From: Stenotrophomonas tumulicola
Lineage (GTDB): Bacteria > Pseudomonadota > Gammaproteobacteria > Xanthomonadales > Xanthomonadaceae
NCBI RefSeq assembly: GCF_014117215.1
Contig: NZ_JACGXS010000007.1
Location: 122,765 to 186,764 of the forward strand
Direction: 5' to 3'
Length of the DNA stretch: 64,000 nucleotides
Below are positions 43,741-54,053 of the stretch, in pieces. The notes beneath the pieces were generated by a model, which was not told the DNA's origin, did no database searches, and saw only the letters and a list, made by a program, of their open reading frames with translations. Within the stretch, counting starts at the first letter, position 1; each line of letters opens with the position of its first letter. A program made the position numbers and the translations under genes.

Positions 43741-45117
43741 ATGAAGATGTCCTGCAAACAAAGTCTTCTGTCACCTGCCATTGCCTGCGTACTGGTGGCG
43801 ATGTACGGCGCACCGGCCCATGCCGGCGACATAGATCCCTCCGGCCTGGTGCAGGCCGAAACCCACCAGCAGTTCATTGTCCATGTCCGTGCAGGAAGCC
43901 AGCTGTCAGGCGACGACAGCGCGATGCAGGCGGCACTTGATCATGCCGGATCCAGGCTGCGCATCGTGACTGGCGGCGCACGATTGCTGCGCCGGATGGC
44001 CGTCGGGCCGGCGGTGGTTCGTGCAGGCCATCCACTGGACCGCGCCGAGGCCGGCGCATGGATGGCGGCGGTGGCGAGTGATCCCGACGTAACCCATGTC
44101 CAGCTGGACCGCATCATGAAGGTGGCGCTGGATCCAGACGATCCCCGGTTGCGCGAACAATGGGGTTTTTCGACCAGCACGGCATCGCTCAACGTGCGGC
44201 CTGCCTGGGACAAGGCCACCGGCGCCGGGCAGGTGGTGGCGGTCATCGACACCGGTCGCACCCGGCATCCCGAACTGGATGCCAATACGCTGCCGGGCTT
44301 CGATTTCATCAGCGACGGCGGCATGGCTGGAGATGGCGATGGCCGTGATGACAATCCGGACGATGCCGGCGACAGCCAGTGGGGCCAGCCATCGAGCTGG
44401 CATGGCACCCATGTCGCTGGCACGGTCGCCGCGGCGACCAACAATGGGCAAGGCGTCGCTGGAACCGCCTTCGACGCCAAGCTGGTGCATGTCCGGGTGC
44501 TCGGCAAAGGCGGCGGCTACTCGTCGGACATTGCCGATGGCATGGTATGGGCCGCAGGCGGCGACGTCCGTGGCGTTCCGCACAACAGGAATCCAGCGAA
44601 GGTGCTGAACCTGTCGCTGAGCGGCCAGGGGCCATGCGACAGGGTGTCCCAGGCAGCCGTGGACAGCGCCATCGGCCATGGTGCAACGGTGGTTGTCGCG
44701 GCCGGAAACAACAACGCCGACGTGTCGCGCTTTACGCCGGCGAATTGTCGAGGCGTGGTAGCGGTGGCAGCCACGACTTCACGCGGGGCGCGTGCTGGTT
44801 TTTCCAACCATGGCAAGGGGATCACCCTGTCGGCGCCGGGCGACAACATTCTCTCCACGCTCAACAGCGGTCGCACCACGCCGGGCGCACCAACCTACGC
44901 GGCCTACAACGGCACCTCGATGGCAGCACCACACGTCGCTGGCGTGGTGGCCCTGATGCAATCGGCGGCTGGCGGAAAGCTCAGCCCGGAACAGGTCGTT
45001 CGCATTCTCACGGCGACTGCACGGCCGCTGCCGGGTTCCTGCCGTGAAGGATGTGGCGCGGGCATTGCCAATGCGGATGGAGCGGTAGGCAAGGCGATGG
45101 AGGCGGGCATCCGGTAG
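43741..45117 (+). CDS. Secreted subtilisin-like (S8) protease, paralog without PPC domain
   Basis: A 458-residue protein closely related to the preceding protease through the propeptide and catalytic domain. The triad is Asp170 (AVIDTG), His221 (WHGTHVAG) and Ser393 (NGTSMAAP). It has a signal peptide (to about AHA-28) but ends right after the catalytic domain, without PPC. Both cysteines of the putative Cys226-Cys274 pair of the first copy are replaced here (positions with DSQWGQP and GKGGGYS). The ATG at 43741 has GGAG seven bases upstream; an ATG at 43735 is also in frame. It is a tandem duplicate that has diverged. Confidence 0.9.
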   Translation: MKMSCKQSLLSPAIACVLVAMYGAPAHAGDIDPSGLVQAETHQQFIVHVRAGSQLSGDDSAMQAALDHAGSRLRIVTGGARLLRRMAVGPAVVRAGHPLDRAEAGAWMAAVASDPDVTHVQLDRIMKVALDPDDPRLREQWGFSTSTASLNVRPAWDKATGAGQVVAVIDTGRTRHPELDANTLPGFDFISDGGMAGDGDGRDDNPDDAGDSQWGQPSSWHGTHVAGTVAAATNNGQGVAGTAFDAKLVHVRVLGKGGGYSSDIADGMVWAAGGDVRGVPHNRNPAKVLNLSLSGQGPCDRVSQAAVDSAIGHGATVVVAAGNNNADVSRFTPANCRGVVAVAATTSRGARAGFSNHGKGITLSAPGDNILSTLNSGRTTPGAPTYAAYNGTSMAAPHVAGVVALMQSAAGGKLSPEQVVRILTATARPLPGSCREGCGAGIANADGAVGKAMEAGIR

Positions 45118-45166
45118 AACGGCGCCGTGATTCGTTGCCGTTGACGTGCTGGTGTCGTACGAAGAT

Positions 45167-45188
45167 CGTCCCCCACCCATGGGGGACG
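45167..45188. terminator. Bidirectional hairpin between convergent genes
   Basis: Perfect 8-bp stem CGTCCCCC / GGGGGACG with loop ACCCAT, between subtilase 2 and the asparaginase-domain gene. It could stop transcription from either side, though there is no T-run. Confidence 0.5.
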
Positions 45189-45196
45189 AGCTGGTT

Positions 45197-45691
45197 TCAG
45201 ACTGCTTCGAATCGGTTTTCCGCCACGTTCTTGCGTACGCTCTGCGGATTCCAGATGCGACCGTTCATGGCGATGTAGACGCCAGAGGACAGCGACTGGA
45301 CGGCGCCGATCGCACAGCCGATGTTGAACTCGGCGTCCGATCCGCGGAAGCGTGCCGGGCTCAGCGCGCCAGTCATCACGATGGTCTTGTCCGGAATGGT
45401 GGCAAGTACCTTGCCGGTCTGCACCATGGAATCGGTGCCGTGGGTGACCAGCACGTGCCGCGTGGGCTGTGCGGCGATGGTGGCGCGGATCAGTTCACGA
45501 TCATCGTCGCTGATGTGCAGCGAGTCCTTGCGCAGGATCGGGATCACATTGAAACGGAAGGTCACGCCGAGCTCGCGCAGGATCATGCCGATCTGCGGAT
45601 CGCCAATCTGGTAATCCGACTTGTCGTCGAAGTAGATCTTGTCGATCGTGCCACCGGTGGTGACGATCAGGAGCTCTTCCATCATGTGCAT
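45197..45691 (-). CDS. Short asparaginase-domain protein
   Basis: A 164-residue protein matching only the N-terminal half of type I/II L-asparaginases. Both catalytic Thr motifs are present, TTGGTIDK (11-18) and THGTDSM (83-89), as is the Lys after PDK in TIPDKTIVMTGAL, but the C-terminal domain of the 330-residue enzymes is absent. The frame ends naturally, so this looks like a stand-alone family and not a broken gene. Activity would require a different oligomeric arrangement. Start codons at 45691, 45685 and 45682 are all possible. Confidence 0.82.
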   Translation of the reverse strand: MHMMEELLIVTTGGTIDKIYFDDKSDYQIGDPQIGMILRELGVTFRFNVIPILRKDSLHISDDDRELIRATIAAQPTRHVLVTHGTDSMVQTGKVLATIPDKTIVMTGALSPARFRGSDAEFNIGCAIGAVQSLSSGVYIAMNGRIWNPQSVRKNVAENRFEAV

Positions 45692-45759
45692 GTCTTGGAA
45701 ACCTGGCGCGGCGTTGCAGGGGGCTGGAATACAGATGATACGGCGTGCGGGCGGGGACG

Positions 45760-46757
<998 letters not shown>

Positions 46758-46782
46758 TCATGCATCGGGTACGCTTGCGCCG

Positions 46783-48054
46783 ATGGAACCTTTGAATACG
46801 TTCAACCTATGGATGGAACGCGCCCGCGACCGGCCCCGTGCGGCAAGCTTCGGTCGCTTCCTGTGGCGCCGGTTCCTGGATGACCGCCTGTTCCAGGCGG
46901 CTGCGGCACTGGCCTACACCACCGTGTTCGCGCTGGTACCACTGGCCATCGTGGTATTTGGCGTACTGTCGGCGTTCCCGGTATTCGACCGCTGGAGCGA
47001 CCAGCTCAGCGACTACGTGTTCTCCAATTTCGTCCCCAGCGCCGCGCGCGCCGCTGAAGGCTACCTGCGGCAGTTCTCGGCCAGTGCCGGCCAGCTCACG
47101 GCCGCAGGCTTCATCGCGCTCGTGATCTCGCTGCTGATCACCCTCAACAGTGTCGAGGAGACGTTCAACCAGATCTGGAGGGTTGGCTCCAGCCGACCGA
47201 AGCTGACCCGCTTCCTGGTCTATTGGACCGTACTGACGCTGGGCGCCATGCTTGCCGCCGCCTCGCTGGCGGTGTCGGCGAGGGTCTTCGCGCTGCCGTT
47301 GTTCGGCACCCAGGAAGGTCGATGGCTGGCCGATCTGTCGTTGCGGCTGGCCCCTATATTGATTGAGTTCGTCTGTATCACGCTGGTCTATCGGGTAGTG
47401 CCGCATCACACGGTGAAATGGCGGCATGCCGTTCCCGGTGCCATCCTGGCGGCGGTGATGCTGGAACTGGTGAAGTGGGGCATCGGTGCCTACCTGGGCA
47501 GCTTCCAGTCCTACCAGAAGCTGTATGGGACGGTCGCCTTCGTGCCTATCCTGCTGCTGTGGATCTACCTGTGCTGGGTATCGGTCCTGCTGGGCGCCTC
47601 GCTGGCCTCGTCCATGGCCGCCTTCCGCTACCAGCCAGCGGAGCTGCGCCTGCCCGCCGGCTACGAGTTCTACGGCCTGCTGCGCCTGCTCGGCCGCTTC
47701 CAGCAGGCACGCTCGCAGGGGCGCGGCCTGACCGACGACGATATCCTGCAGCACGAGCCGATGATGACCGACTCGCTGCTGCAGCAGTTGCTGTGCGACA
47801 TGGAGCGCATCGCGTTGGTGCGGCGGGCGGAGAGTGGCGAATGGATATTGGCCCGGGACCTGGACCAGCTCACGCTTGCCGATCTGTATGAGTCCACCCA
47901 GCTGCGGATCCCGATCGCCGAGCAGCACCTTCCCTATCGCGACGACAGCCTTGGACAGGCAGCGCTGGCGGCGCTGGACGAATTGCGGTTGCCGTTGCGT
48001 GAGAAACTCAAGCGCCGCGTCAGCGATATCTATCCCCCCGGAGATACACGATGA
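46783..48054 (+). CDS. YihY/BrkB family membrane protein with extra C-terminal domain
   Basis: A 423-residue protein. The first 290 residues hold six hydrophobic segments and the YihY pattern (RRFLDDRLFQAAAALAYTTVFALVPLAIV, LITLNSVEETFNQIWRV, YQKLYGTVAFVPILLLWIYLCW). E. coli YihY ends there. Here another 130 residues follow, charged and helical (YGLLRLLGRFQQARSQGRGLTDDDIL ... LVRRAESGEWILARDLDQLTLADLYE), in a winged-helix-like arrangement. The protein was once taken for RNase BN; that is not supported, and the function is unresolved. The gene overlaps the lipoprotein thioredoxin gene by four bases. Confidence 0.9.
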   Translation: MEPLNTFNLWMERARDRPRAASFGRFLWRRFLDDRLFQAAAALAYTTVFALVPLAIVVFGVLSAFPVFDRWSDQLSDYVFSNFVPSAARAAEGYLRQFSASAGQLTAAGFIALVISLLITLNSVEETFNQIWRVGSSRPKLTRFLVYWTVLTLGAMLAAASLAVSARVFALPLFGTQEGRWLADLSLRLAPILIEFVCITLVYRVVPHHTVKWRHAVPGAILAAVMLELVKWGIGAYLGSFQSYQKLYGTVAFVPILLLWIYLCWVSVLLGASLASSMAAFRYQPAELRLPAGYEFYGLLRLLGRFQQARSQGRGLTDDDILQHEPMMTDSLLQQLLCDMERIALVRRAESGEWILARDLDQLTLADLYESTQLRIPIAEQHLPYRDDSLGQAALAALDELRLPLREKLKRRVSDIYPPGDTR

Positions 48055-48650
48055 GTCCCAAAGCATTAGTCCCGGCCCTGGCTGTCCTGCTGCTGGTGGC
48101 ATGCAAGCCACCGACGACACCGGTCGCGGACCCTGCTGCGACACCGCCCGCCGAGCCTGCGGCACCGTCCCCGGCCGATCCGGATGCGGCAGGTGCGCCG
48201 GACCCTGATGCGGCAGGGGCGGCCGAAGCCGAGCGGGTCACCGCCGAACGGCCGACGCTGGAAGTGACGACCGTGGATGGCAAGGCGTACGACCTGGCGA
48301 CGCACCGTGGCAAATGGGTGGTGGTGAATTTCTGGGCGACCTGGTGCGCGCCATGCCGCAAGGAGATGCCGGAGCTGTCGGCGCTGCACGCCCTGCGCAG
48401 CCAGATCGAAGTCATCGGCCTGGCCTATGAGGACATCGACCCGGCTGATATGCAGGCGTTCCTCAAGGAGCGACCGGTGACCTATCCGATTGCCATCGTC
48501 GACCCATACGCGCCGCCAGCCGATTTCGCTACGCCGCGCGGCTTGCCGCTGACCCACCTGATCGATCCGCAGGGCAAGCTGGCGCACTCGTTCGTGGGGC
48601 CGGTCACCGCCGCGGATATCGAAAAGCAGATCGCCGCGGCGAAGCAATGA
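48051..48650 (+). CDS. TlpA-like thioredoxin lipoprotein
   Basis: A 199-residue protein with a lipoprotein signal (LLLVAC, Cys18), a low-complexity Pro/Ala/Asp linker to about residue 65, and a thioredoxin-like domain with WCAPC (99-103) and a cis-Pro region RGLPLTHLID. It would be anchored in a membrane and reduce disulfides in the periplasm, as in TlpA/ResA proteins. Its ATG overlaps the YihY stop, so translation of the two is coupled. Confidence 0.9.
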   Translation: MSPKALVPALAVLLLVACKPPTTPVADPAATPPAEPAAPSPADPDAAGAPDPDAAGAAEAERVTAERPTLEVTTVDGKAYDLATHRGKWVVVNFWATWCAPCRKEMPELSALHALRSQIEVIGLAYEDIDPADMQAFLKERPVTYPIAIVDPYAPPADFATPRGLPLTHLIDPQGKLAHSFVGPVTAADIEKQIAAAKQ

Positions 48651-48760
48651 AGGTTCAGCCGGGCGCCACCCCGCCATTTCATGGAATACCCGCTGTTGCC
48701 GTGGCGGTTGCCGTGGCTTGAAAGCTTCGGCGGGTGGGGGGGCGCCGCCCGACCGCCCGC

Positions 48761-49543
48761 TTACTCCTCGACCGGGAAATCCTCGATCGGCTTCAGCACG
48801 TCGTAGTGCTCGCGATGCAGTTTGCCCTTCAGCTTCGGCAGCTCCGGCAGCGGTGCATCCACCCGCGTATCCGGCAACCGGTCCAGCAGGTTGCGCACCA
48901 GGGTCAACCTGCCCAAGCGCTGGTCGTTGAAATCCACCAGCGTCCACTGCGCCCCGTCGCGATGGGTGGCGCGCAGCATCGCTTCGCGCGCCTCGGTATA
49001 GGCGCTGTACTTGCTGCGCGACTTCAGATCCACCGGTGACAGCTTCCAGCCCTTCAAGGGATCGACATGGCGCTCGGCGAAGCGCTTTTCCTGTTGTTCC
49101 TGGTCCACGCACAGCCAGTACTTGAACAGCAGGATCCCGTCATCCACCAGCAGTTGTTCGAACACCGGTGCCTGGTGCAGGAACTGCTGGTACTCGGTTT
49201 CGCTGCAGTACCCCATCACCCGTTCGACCCCGGCGCGGTTGTACCAGCTGCGGTCCATCAGCACGATCTCGCCGGCGGCCGGAAGATGGGTGGCGTAGCG
49301 CTGGAAATACCACTGCGTGGATTCGCGGTCGGTGGGTTTGGGCAGCGCCACCACCCGGCACTGACGAGGGTTGAGGTGCTGGCTGATGGCCTGGATCGCG
49401 CCGCCCTTGCCAGCCGTGTCGCGTCCTTCGAACAGCACCAGCAGGCGTTGCCCGCTGTGCTGCACCCAGCGGGCCATCATCGTCAGTTCCAGCTGCAGCG
49501 GCTGCAGCAGTTCGTCGTATTCCTTGCGCTTGAGCTTGGCCAT
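48761..49543 (-). CDS. ppk2: Polyphosphate kinase 2
   Basis: A 260-residue PPK2 that transfers phosphate between polyphosphate and nucleotides. The Walker A motif is FEGRDTAGKGG (38-48), Walker B is VLMDRSWYNRAG, and the lid segment EQQEKRFAERHVDPLKGWKLSPVD is present. The one-domain size puts it in PPK2 class I or III. The ATG at 49543 gives the usual start AKLKRKEYDELL. Confidence 0.93.
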   Translation of the reverse strand: MAKLKRKEYDELLQPLQLELTMMARWVQHSGQRLLVLFEGRDTAGKGGAIQAISQHLNPRQCRVVALPKPTDRESTQWYFQRYATHLPAAGEIVLMDRSWYNRAGVERVMGYCSETEYQQFLHQAPVFEQLLVDDGILLFKYWLCVDQEQQEKRFAERHVDPLKGWKLSPVDLKSRSKYSAYTEAREAMLRATHRDGAQWTLVDFNDQRLGRLTLVRNLLDRLPDTRVDAPLPELPKLKGKLHREHYDVLKPIEDFPVEE

Positions 49544-49589
49544 CGTCACACCACGCGGGAAGGAAGCCCGAGCGTAGCGCAGCCATTGC

Positions 49590-49952
49590 TCAGGCGTTGT
49601 CGACGCCCGGTGGCGGGCCAACGCCCTGCACCAGAAGGTCGCCGGGCAGCAGGTCTACCTGCTGCCCATTCAACTGCAGCAATGCGCCTGTTGCCGGCTC
49701 GCCTTCCTCGTCCAACTCGATCACGCCGTAACTGCCGAAGGCGTTGCCGGCCCAAGGCAGTGCACTGATCCGCGCACTGCCAGTGATCAGGTGTGCTGCG
49801 CACAGCTGGAGGCAGCCCATGGCGCGGTCAAGCTGACGCAAGCGCTCGCGCAGGACCGGATCGGCGGGCGAATGCCGAAGCCCGGTGATCGTCTGCTCGC
49901 GGGCGGCCTGCAACAGCGGCAGGACCAGCTCGAAACCTGGCTGATCGTTCAT
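49590..49952 (-). CDS. Small unrecognised protein coupled to the OGT-like gene
   Basis: A 120-residue protein whose ATG overlaps the stop of the OGT-like gene (ATGA). The N-terminal half is helical (LVLPLLQAAREQTITGLRHSP, RERLRQLDRAMGCLQLCAAHLITG), and the second half is beta-rich and acidic, ending LPGDLLVQGVGPPPGVDNA. No signal peptide, membrane segment or known domain is seen. I infer a partner or accessory for the glycosyltransferase because of the coupling. Confidence 0.65.
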   Translation of the reverse strand: MNDQPGFELVLPLLQAAREQTITGLRHSPADPVLRERLRQLDRAMGCLQLCAAHLITGSARISALPWAGNAFGSYGVIELDEEGEPATGALLQLNGQQVDLLPGDLLVQGVGPPPGVDNA

Positions 49953-51649
49953 GCCGGGCCCTGCCAGCCACGCTCGCGGGCCAACAGCTGCAGCAGCATG
50001 GACAGATCGCGTGCGAAGGCGGCCATGTCGAACAGGCCGCTGTGCTGGCGCGCCTGCACCAGCTCGGCGCGCAGCGCGGCCAGCGCCGCTGGGTCGTTGC
50101 CGAGGGCACTGGCGGTGGCGACGAAGGCCGCATCGTCGGTCACGTTCATGCGCTCCAGGCCCAAATGGTGGTTGAGGCTGCCTGCCACGCGCGCGGCGAA
50201 GGTGTCGCCGGGGCAGGTCAGTACCGGGCAGCCGGCCCACAGTGCATCGGATGCGGTCGTATGTGCGTTGTAGGGGTGGGTGTCCAGGAACAGGTCCGCC
50301 AACTGCAGGCGCGCCAGGTACTGCGGGTGCGGCTGCTTGGCCATGAACACCAGCCGCGCCGGATCCACGCCTGTGGCGGTGGCTGCATCGCGCAGGCGCT
50401 GGTCGGCATGGCCAGGTCCGGACAGCAGCCACAGCACGCTGCCAGGCACGCGTTGCAGTACGGCAAACGCGCGCGCCATGCTGCGCGGGTTGAGTTTGTA
50501 GCTGTTGTTGAAGCAGCAGAATACCGTGCCATGATCGGGCAGGCCGCAGGCCGTGCGTGATGGCGGTGGCGGCAGCATGCGGGTGTTGTCCGATGGCTGG
50601 AACGCGCGTGGCAGGCGTAGTACCCGTTCGCTGAAATGTGCTTCCATCGACGTGGGCAGCACGAAGTCGTCGGCCAGCACCACGTCCATCCACGGTGCAC
50701 CGGAGCTACCGGGGTAGGCCAGCCAGTTCACCTGTAGCGGGGCAGGGCGCATCGCCAGTACTTCCGGCGTACCGCCACCACCCCAGCCACGCAGGTCGAA
50801 CATCATGTCGATGCCGGCGGCACGGATGCGTGCGGCGATGTCCGCATGGCGCATGGCGGCGACATCGTGCACGCGCGCCGCGGAGGACAATCGCCCGCGG
50901 ATCGTGCTGCCATCATCGCGGTTGAGCGCGAACAACTGGACCTGCACCGCAGGGTCTGCCTGCAGGTGTTCGAACAGCGCCACGGTCAGCAGCCCGGTGG
51001 GGTGCGCACCGAATCCGTTGGACAGAAAGCCCAGCTGCAGCGGGCCCTGCCGACGCAGCGTGGCCGGTGGCAGTGGCTGCACGGATGTGCTGATCTGCCG
51101 CGCGCGCAGGCGGGCGCAGGCCAGCTGCTCGGCGGCACCTGCTTCTTCGCTCAGGAATGCGAACGGCTCCACGGCGCCCTGTCCGCGCGTCACCGCATCG
51201 CGGACCTGTCGTGACAGCATTTCCACGTCCTGCCAATCGCACAGCCGGCGTTGCCAGGCCAGCCGCTGCGCGGCGATGTAGGGTTCATCGGGAAGCAACG
51301 CGTGGGCGCGCCGGTACGCTGCCGCCGCAGCTTCGGCATCACCAGCGTCCTCCAGTGCATGGCCCAGCCACAAGGCAATGCCCGGGTGTGCCGGCATGAT
51401 CGCCGCTGCCTCGCCCAACAGGCGGGCAGCATCGGCGTGGGCGCCAGCCATCCAGGCGACGCGTCCCAGTCGTGCCAACGCCTCGGGATGGCCCGGGCGC
51501 AATTGCAGCGCACGTCGGGCTGCCTGCTCGCCGGCCCGCAGGTCGCCGGCTTCAAGTTCGGCGTCGGCCAGCATGACCCAGGCGATGAAGTCGCCGGGCT
51601 GGCGGCGCACGGCCTGCTGCAGTTGCTGCCGCTGGGCGCCGGCCTGCAT
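49949..51649 (-). CDS. O-GlcNAc transferase-like glycosyltransferase (GT41) with TPR domain
   Basis: A 566-residue protein with TPR repeats in the first 150 residues (AWVMLADAELEAGDLRAGEQAARRALQLRPGHPEALARLG is one set of units) and a GT41 catalytic region. Hallmarks are the HP motif in SNGFGAHPTGLLTV, MDVVLADDFVLP, FCCFNNSYKLNP and the nucleotide-binding HTTASDALWAGCPVLT, each with a counterpart in human OGT. It should transfer a sugar from a nucleotide donor to Ser/Thr of protein targets; both donor and targets are unknown. It lies three bases from prfA and upstream of a coupled small gene. Confidence 0.9.
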   Translation of the reverse strand: MQAGAQRQQLQQAVRRQPGDFIAWVMLADAELEAGDLRAGEQAARRALQLRPGHPEALARLGRVAWMAGAHADAARLLGEAAAIMPAHPGIALWLGHALEDAGDAEAAAAAYRRAHALLPDEPYIAAQRLAWQRRLCDWQDVEMLSRQVRDAVTRGQGAVEPFAFLSEEAGAAEQLACARLRARQISTSVQPLPPATLRRQGPLQLGFLSNGFGAHPTGLLTVALFEHLQADPAVQVQLFALNRDDGSTIRGRLSSAARVHDVAAMRHADIAARIRAAGIDMMFDLRGWGGGGTPEVLAMRPAPLQVNWLAYPGSSGAPWMDVVLADDFVLPTSMEAHFSERVLRLPRAFQPSDNTRMLPPPPSRTACGLPDHGTVFCCFNNSYKLNPRSMARAFAVLQRVPGSVLWLLSGPGHADQRLRDAATATGVDPARLVFMAKQPHPQYLARLQLADLFLDTHPYNAHTTASDALWAGCPVLTCPGDTFAARVAGSLNHHLGLERMNVTDDAAFVATASALGNDPAALAALRAELVQARQHSGLFDMAAFARDLSMLLQLLARERGWQGPA

Positions 51650-51652
51650 CGG

Positions 51653-52738
51653 TCAGGCCGATTCGGACAGCTGGGCCAGTGCGTCGGCCTGGTGCTCGTG
51701 CGCCAGCCGCTGCACCAGCGCGTCCATGTCGCCGGCCATCACATTGGGCAGGTCGTACAGGGTAAGGCCTTCGACGCGGTGGTCGGTGATCCGTCCCTGT
51801 GGGTAGTTGTAGGTACGGATGCGCTGGCTGCGGTCGCCACTGCCGACCTGCAGGCGCCGCGACTCGGCCTGGGCAGCATCCTGGCGCGAGCGTTCGGCAT
51901 CGAGCAACTGCGCCTTCAGCCGCTTCATCGCCTTGTCCCGGTTCGCGTGCTGGCTGCGCTCGGTCTGGCATTCCACCACCACGCCGCTGGGGACATGGGT
52001 GATGCGGATTGCCGACTCGGTCTTGTTGACGTGCTGGCCACCGGCACCGGAGGAGCGGAACGTATCCACCCTCAGGTCGGCCGGGTTGATCTGCACGTCG
52101 TCAACCTCTTCCACCTCGGGAATGATCGCCACGGTGGCGGCAGAGGTATGGATGCGGCCCTGCGATTCGGTCGCCGGGACGCGCTGCACGCGGTGCGTGC
52201 CGGATTCGAATTTCAGTCGCGAGAATGCGCCGCGACCGACCACCCGGGCGACGACTTCCTTGTACCCGCCGTGTTCTCCGGGGTTGTCCGATTCGACTTC
52301 GACCTTCCAGCCCTGGCGCTCGGCATAGCGGGCGTACATGCGGAACAGGTCGCCGGCAAAGATCGCCGCTTCGTCGCCGCCGGTACCCGCGCGTACTTCC
52401 AGGAACAGGTTGCCGTCATCGCGCGCATCGCGTGGCACCAACAGCAGGGCCAGCTCCTGCTCCAGCTGTTGCAGGCGCGCCTGCGCCGCGTCGATCTCCT
52501 CTTCGGCCAGCGCGCGCAGGTCCGGGTCGGCGCGCATGGCTTCGGCAGCCGCAAGGTCGCCCTTGGCACGGGTTTCGTCGGCCAGTGCGATCGCCACCGG
52601 TTCCAGCTGGGCGAACTCGCGGGAAAGATCGCGGAAGCGCTTGTTGTCGGCAACCACGTCGGGCTCGGCCAGCAGGCGTTCCAGTTCGTCGCGGCGCTCG
52701 GCCAAGGCTTCCAGCTTACGGCGCAGGGTCGGCGTCAT
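51653..52738 (-). CDS. prfA: Peptide chain release factor 1
   Basis: Recognises UAA and UAG and triggers peptide release. The 361-residue protein has the GGQ motif at 233-235 in [14 protein letters not shown], exactly the E. coli position, and the anticodon-like PAT-type motif region [13 protein letters not shown] (residues about 185-200). Its start lies 23 bases inside the end of hemA, the standard hemA-prfA overlap. prmC, which modifies the GGQ glutamine, is at 26910. Confidence 0.97.
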   Translation of the reverse strand: MTPTLRRKLEALAERRDELERLLAEPDVVADNKRFRDLSREFAQLEPVAIALADETRAKGDLAAAEAMRADPDLRALAEEEIDAAQARLQQLEQELALLLVPRDARDDGNLFLEVRAGTGGDEAAIFAGDLFRMYARYAERQGWKVEVESDNPGEHGGYKEVVARVVGRGAFSRLKFESGTHRVQRVPATESQGRIHTSAATVAIIPEVEEVDDVQINPADLRVDTFRSSGAGGQHVNKTESAIRITHVPSGVVVECQTERSQHANRDKAMKRLKAQLLDAERSRQDAAQAESRRLQVGSGDRSQRIRTYNYPQGRITDHRVEGLTLYDLPNVMAGDMDALVQRLAHEHQADALAQLSESA

Positions 52739-53999
52739 CAGTTCTCACAGGTGCGTGGTGGTAGCCCGGGGCAGCCGGGAACAGGCGTTCGGCCGCGCGG
52801 GCCAGGTCGGCGTCGCCACTCAGCGCGGCCGCACGCAGTGCGGCGGTGGGCGGATGCAACAGCCGGTTGGTCAATCCGTGCGCAAGCAGTTCCAGTACTT
52901 CATCAGCAGGTTTGCCGTGCGCCAGTTGCTGGCGTGCGCGTTGCAGCATCTCCGCGCGGGTCGCTTCGCCGAATGCACGCAGTTGTTTCAGCGGCGCATG
53001 GCGTGCTCCGGCCTGCTGGGTTTCGACATAGCGGGCCACCTGCAGGTCGATGATCGCTTCTGCTTCGGCGGCCGCCTCGCGACGGCCCTGGCGGTTGTCT
53101 TCCACCGCCCGTTCCAGGTCATCGACGGTGTACAGGAAGGCATCATCGAGCTCGGCGACCGTCGGCTCGATGTCACGCGGTACGGCCAGGTCGAACAGCA
53201 GCATGGGTTTGTGCCGGCGCGCGCGCAGGGCCGCGGCCACCGTATCGCGGTGGATGACCGGCTCGCGCGCGGCGGTGGCGGAGAACACGATGTCGGCCTC
53301 GGCCAGGTGGCGATCCAACTCGGTCAACGGCAGCGCGACGCCGCCATGGCGGCTGGCCAGGTCCTGGGCGTGGGCCAGCGTGCGGTTGGCCACCAGCAGG
53401 CGCCGCACCTTGCCTTCGCTCAGGTGGCGGGCTGCAAGCTCGATGGTCTCGCCGGCACCGACCAGCAGCACCGTCGAATCGTCCAGCCGTGCGAACGCAT
53501 TCTGCGCCAGCCGGACGGCGGCCGAAGCCACGGAAACCGGGTTGGCGCCGACCTGGGTATCGGTTCGCGCGCGCTTGGCCACCGAAAAGGTCTGCTGGAA
53601 CAGCCGGTCCAGGCGCTGGCCGAGCAGGCCCTGCTCGCGCGCGACGGTCCATGCGTCCTTCACCTGGCCGAGGATCTGCGGCTCGCCCAGCACCATGGAG
53701 TCCAGTCCCGTGGCGACCCGGAACAGGTGGCGCACCGCATCCGCATCGGCGTGCTGGTACAGATAGCCCTGCAGGTCGCCGGCCTGGCTCTGCAACCAAT
53801 GGTTCAGTGCCTGTCCGGAGTCGGCAACCGCATACAGTTCAGTGCGGTTGCAGGTGGACAGCAGCACGGCTTCGGCGATCTGCGGAGTATCGCGCAGCGA
53901 ATCCAGCGCGCGCGGCAGCGCGTCACCGGCGAAGGCCGCGCGTTCGCGCAGGTCCACCGGTGCGGTCTGGTGATTCAGTCCGAGCACCCACAGGGTCAT
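52716..53999 (-). CDS. hemA: Glutamyl-tRNA reductase
   Basis: First committed step of the C5 pathway to 5-aminolevulinate and haem. The 427-residue protein has the catalytic Cys50 in [11 protein letters not shown], the substrate-binding [14 protein letters not shown], and an NADPH fold [17 protein letters not shown]. It is divergent from the TPR gene, with 54 bases between starts, and overlaps prfA. Confidence 0.97.
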   Translation of the reverse strand: MTLWVLGLNHQTAPVDLRERAAFAGDALPRALDSLRDTPQIAEAVLLSTCNRTELYAVADSGQALNHWLQSQAGDLQGYLYQHADADAVRHLFRVATGLDSMVLGEPQILGQVKDAWTVAREQGLLGQRLDRLFQQTFSVAKRARTDTQVGANPVSVASAAVRLAQNAFARLDDSTVLLVGAGETIELAARHLSEGKVRRLLVANRTLAHAQDLASRHGGVALPLTELDRHLAEADIVFSATAAREPVIHRDTVAAALRARRHKPMLLFDLAVPRDIEPTVAELDDAFLYTVDDLERAVEDNRQGRREAAAEAEAIIDLQVARYVETQQAGARHAPLKQLRAFGEATRAEMLQRARQQLAHGKPADEVLELLAHGLTNRLLHPPTAALRAAALSGDADLARAAERLFPAAPGYHHAPVRTDDADPAP

Positions 54000-54053
54000 T
54001 GTTCAGTTGCTTGCGATAAGCTGCTGGCCATAGGCACTCATTTTAAGGCCCCA

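Noticed and set aside
49953..50693. An upstream extension of the small gene at 49590-49952 to a protein of 367 residues.
   Set aside because: The extension lies within the coding region of the OGT-like gene in another frame; the ATG at 49952 overlapping that gene's stop is the better start.
52338..54053. A very long plus-strand frame that runs into the TPR gene and would give a 1137-residue protein.
   Set aside because: Its first part is antisense to prfA and hemA, both clear from motifs; the signal peptide of the TPR protein marks the start at 54054.
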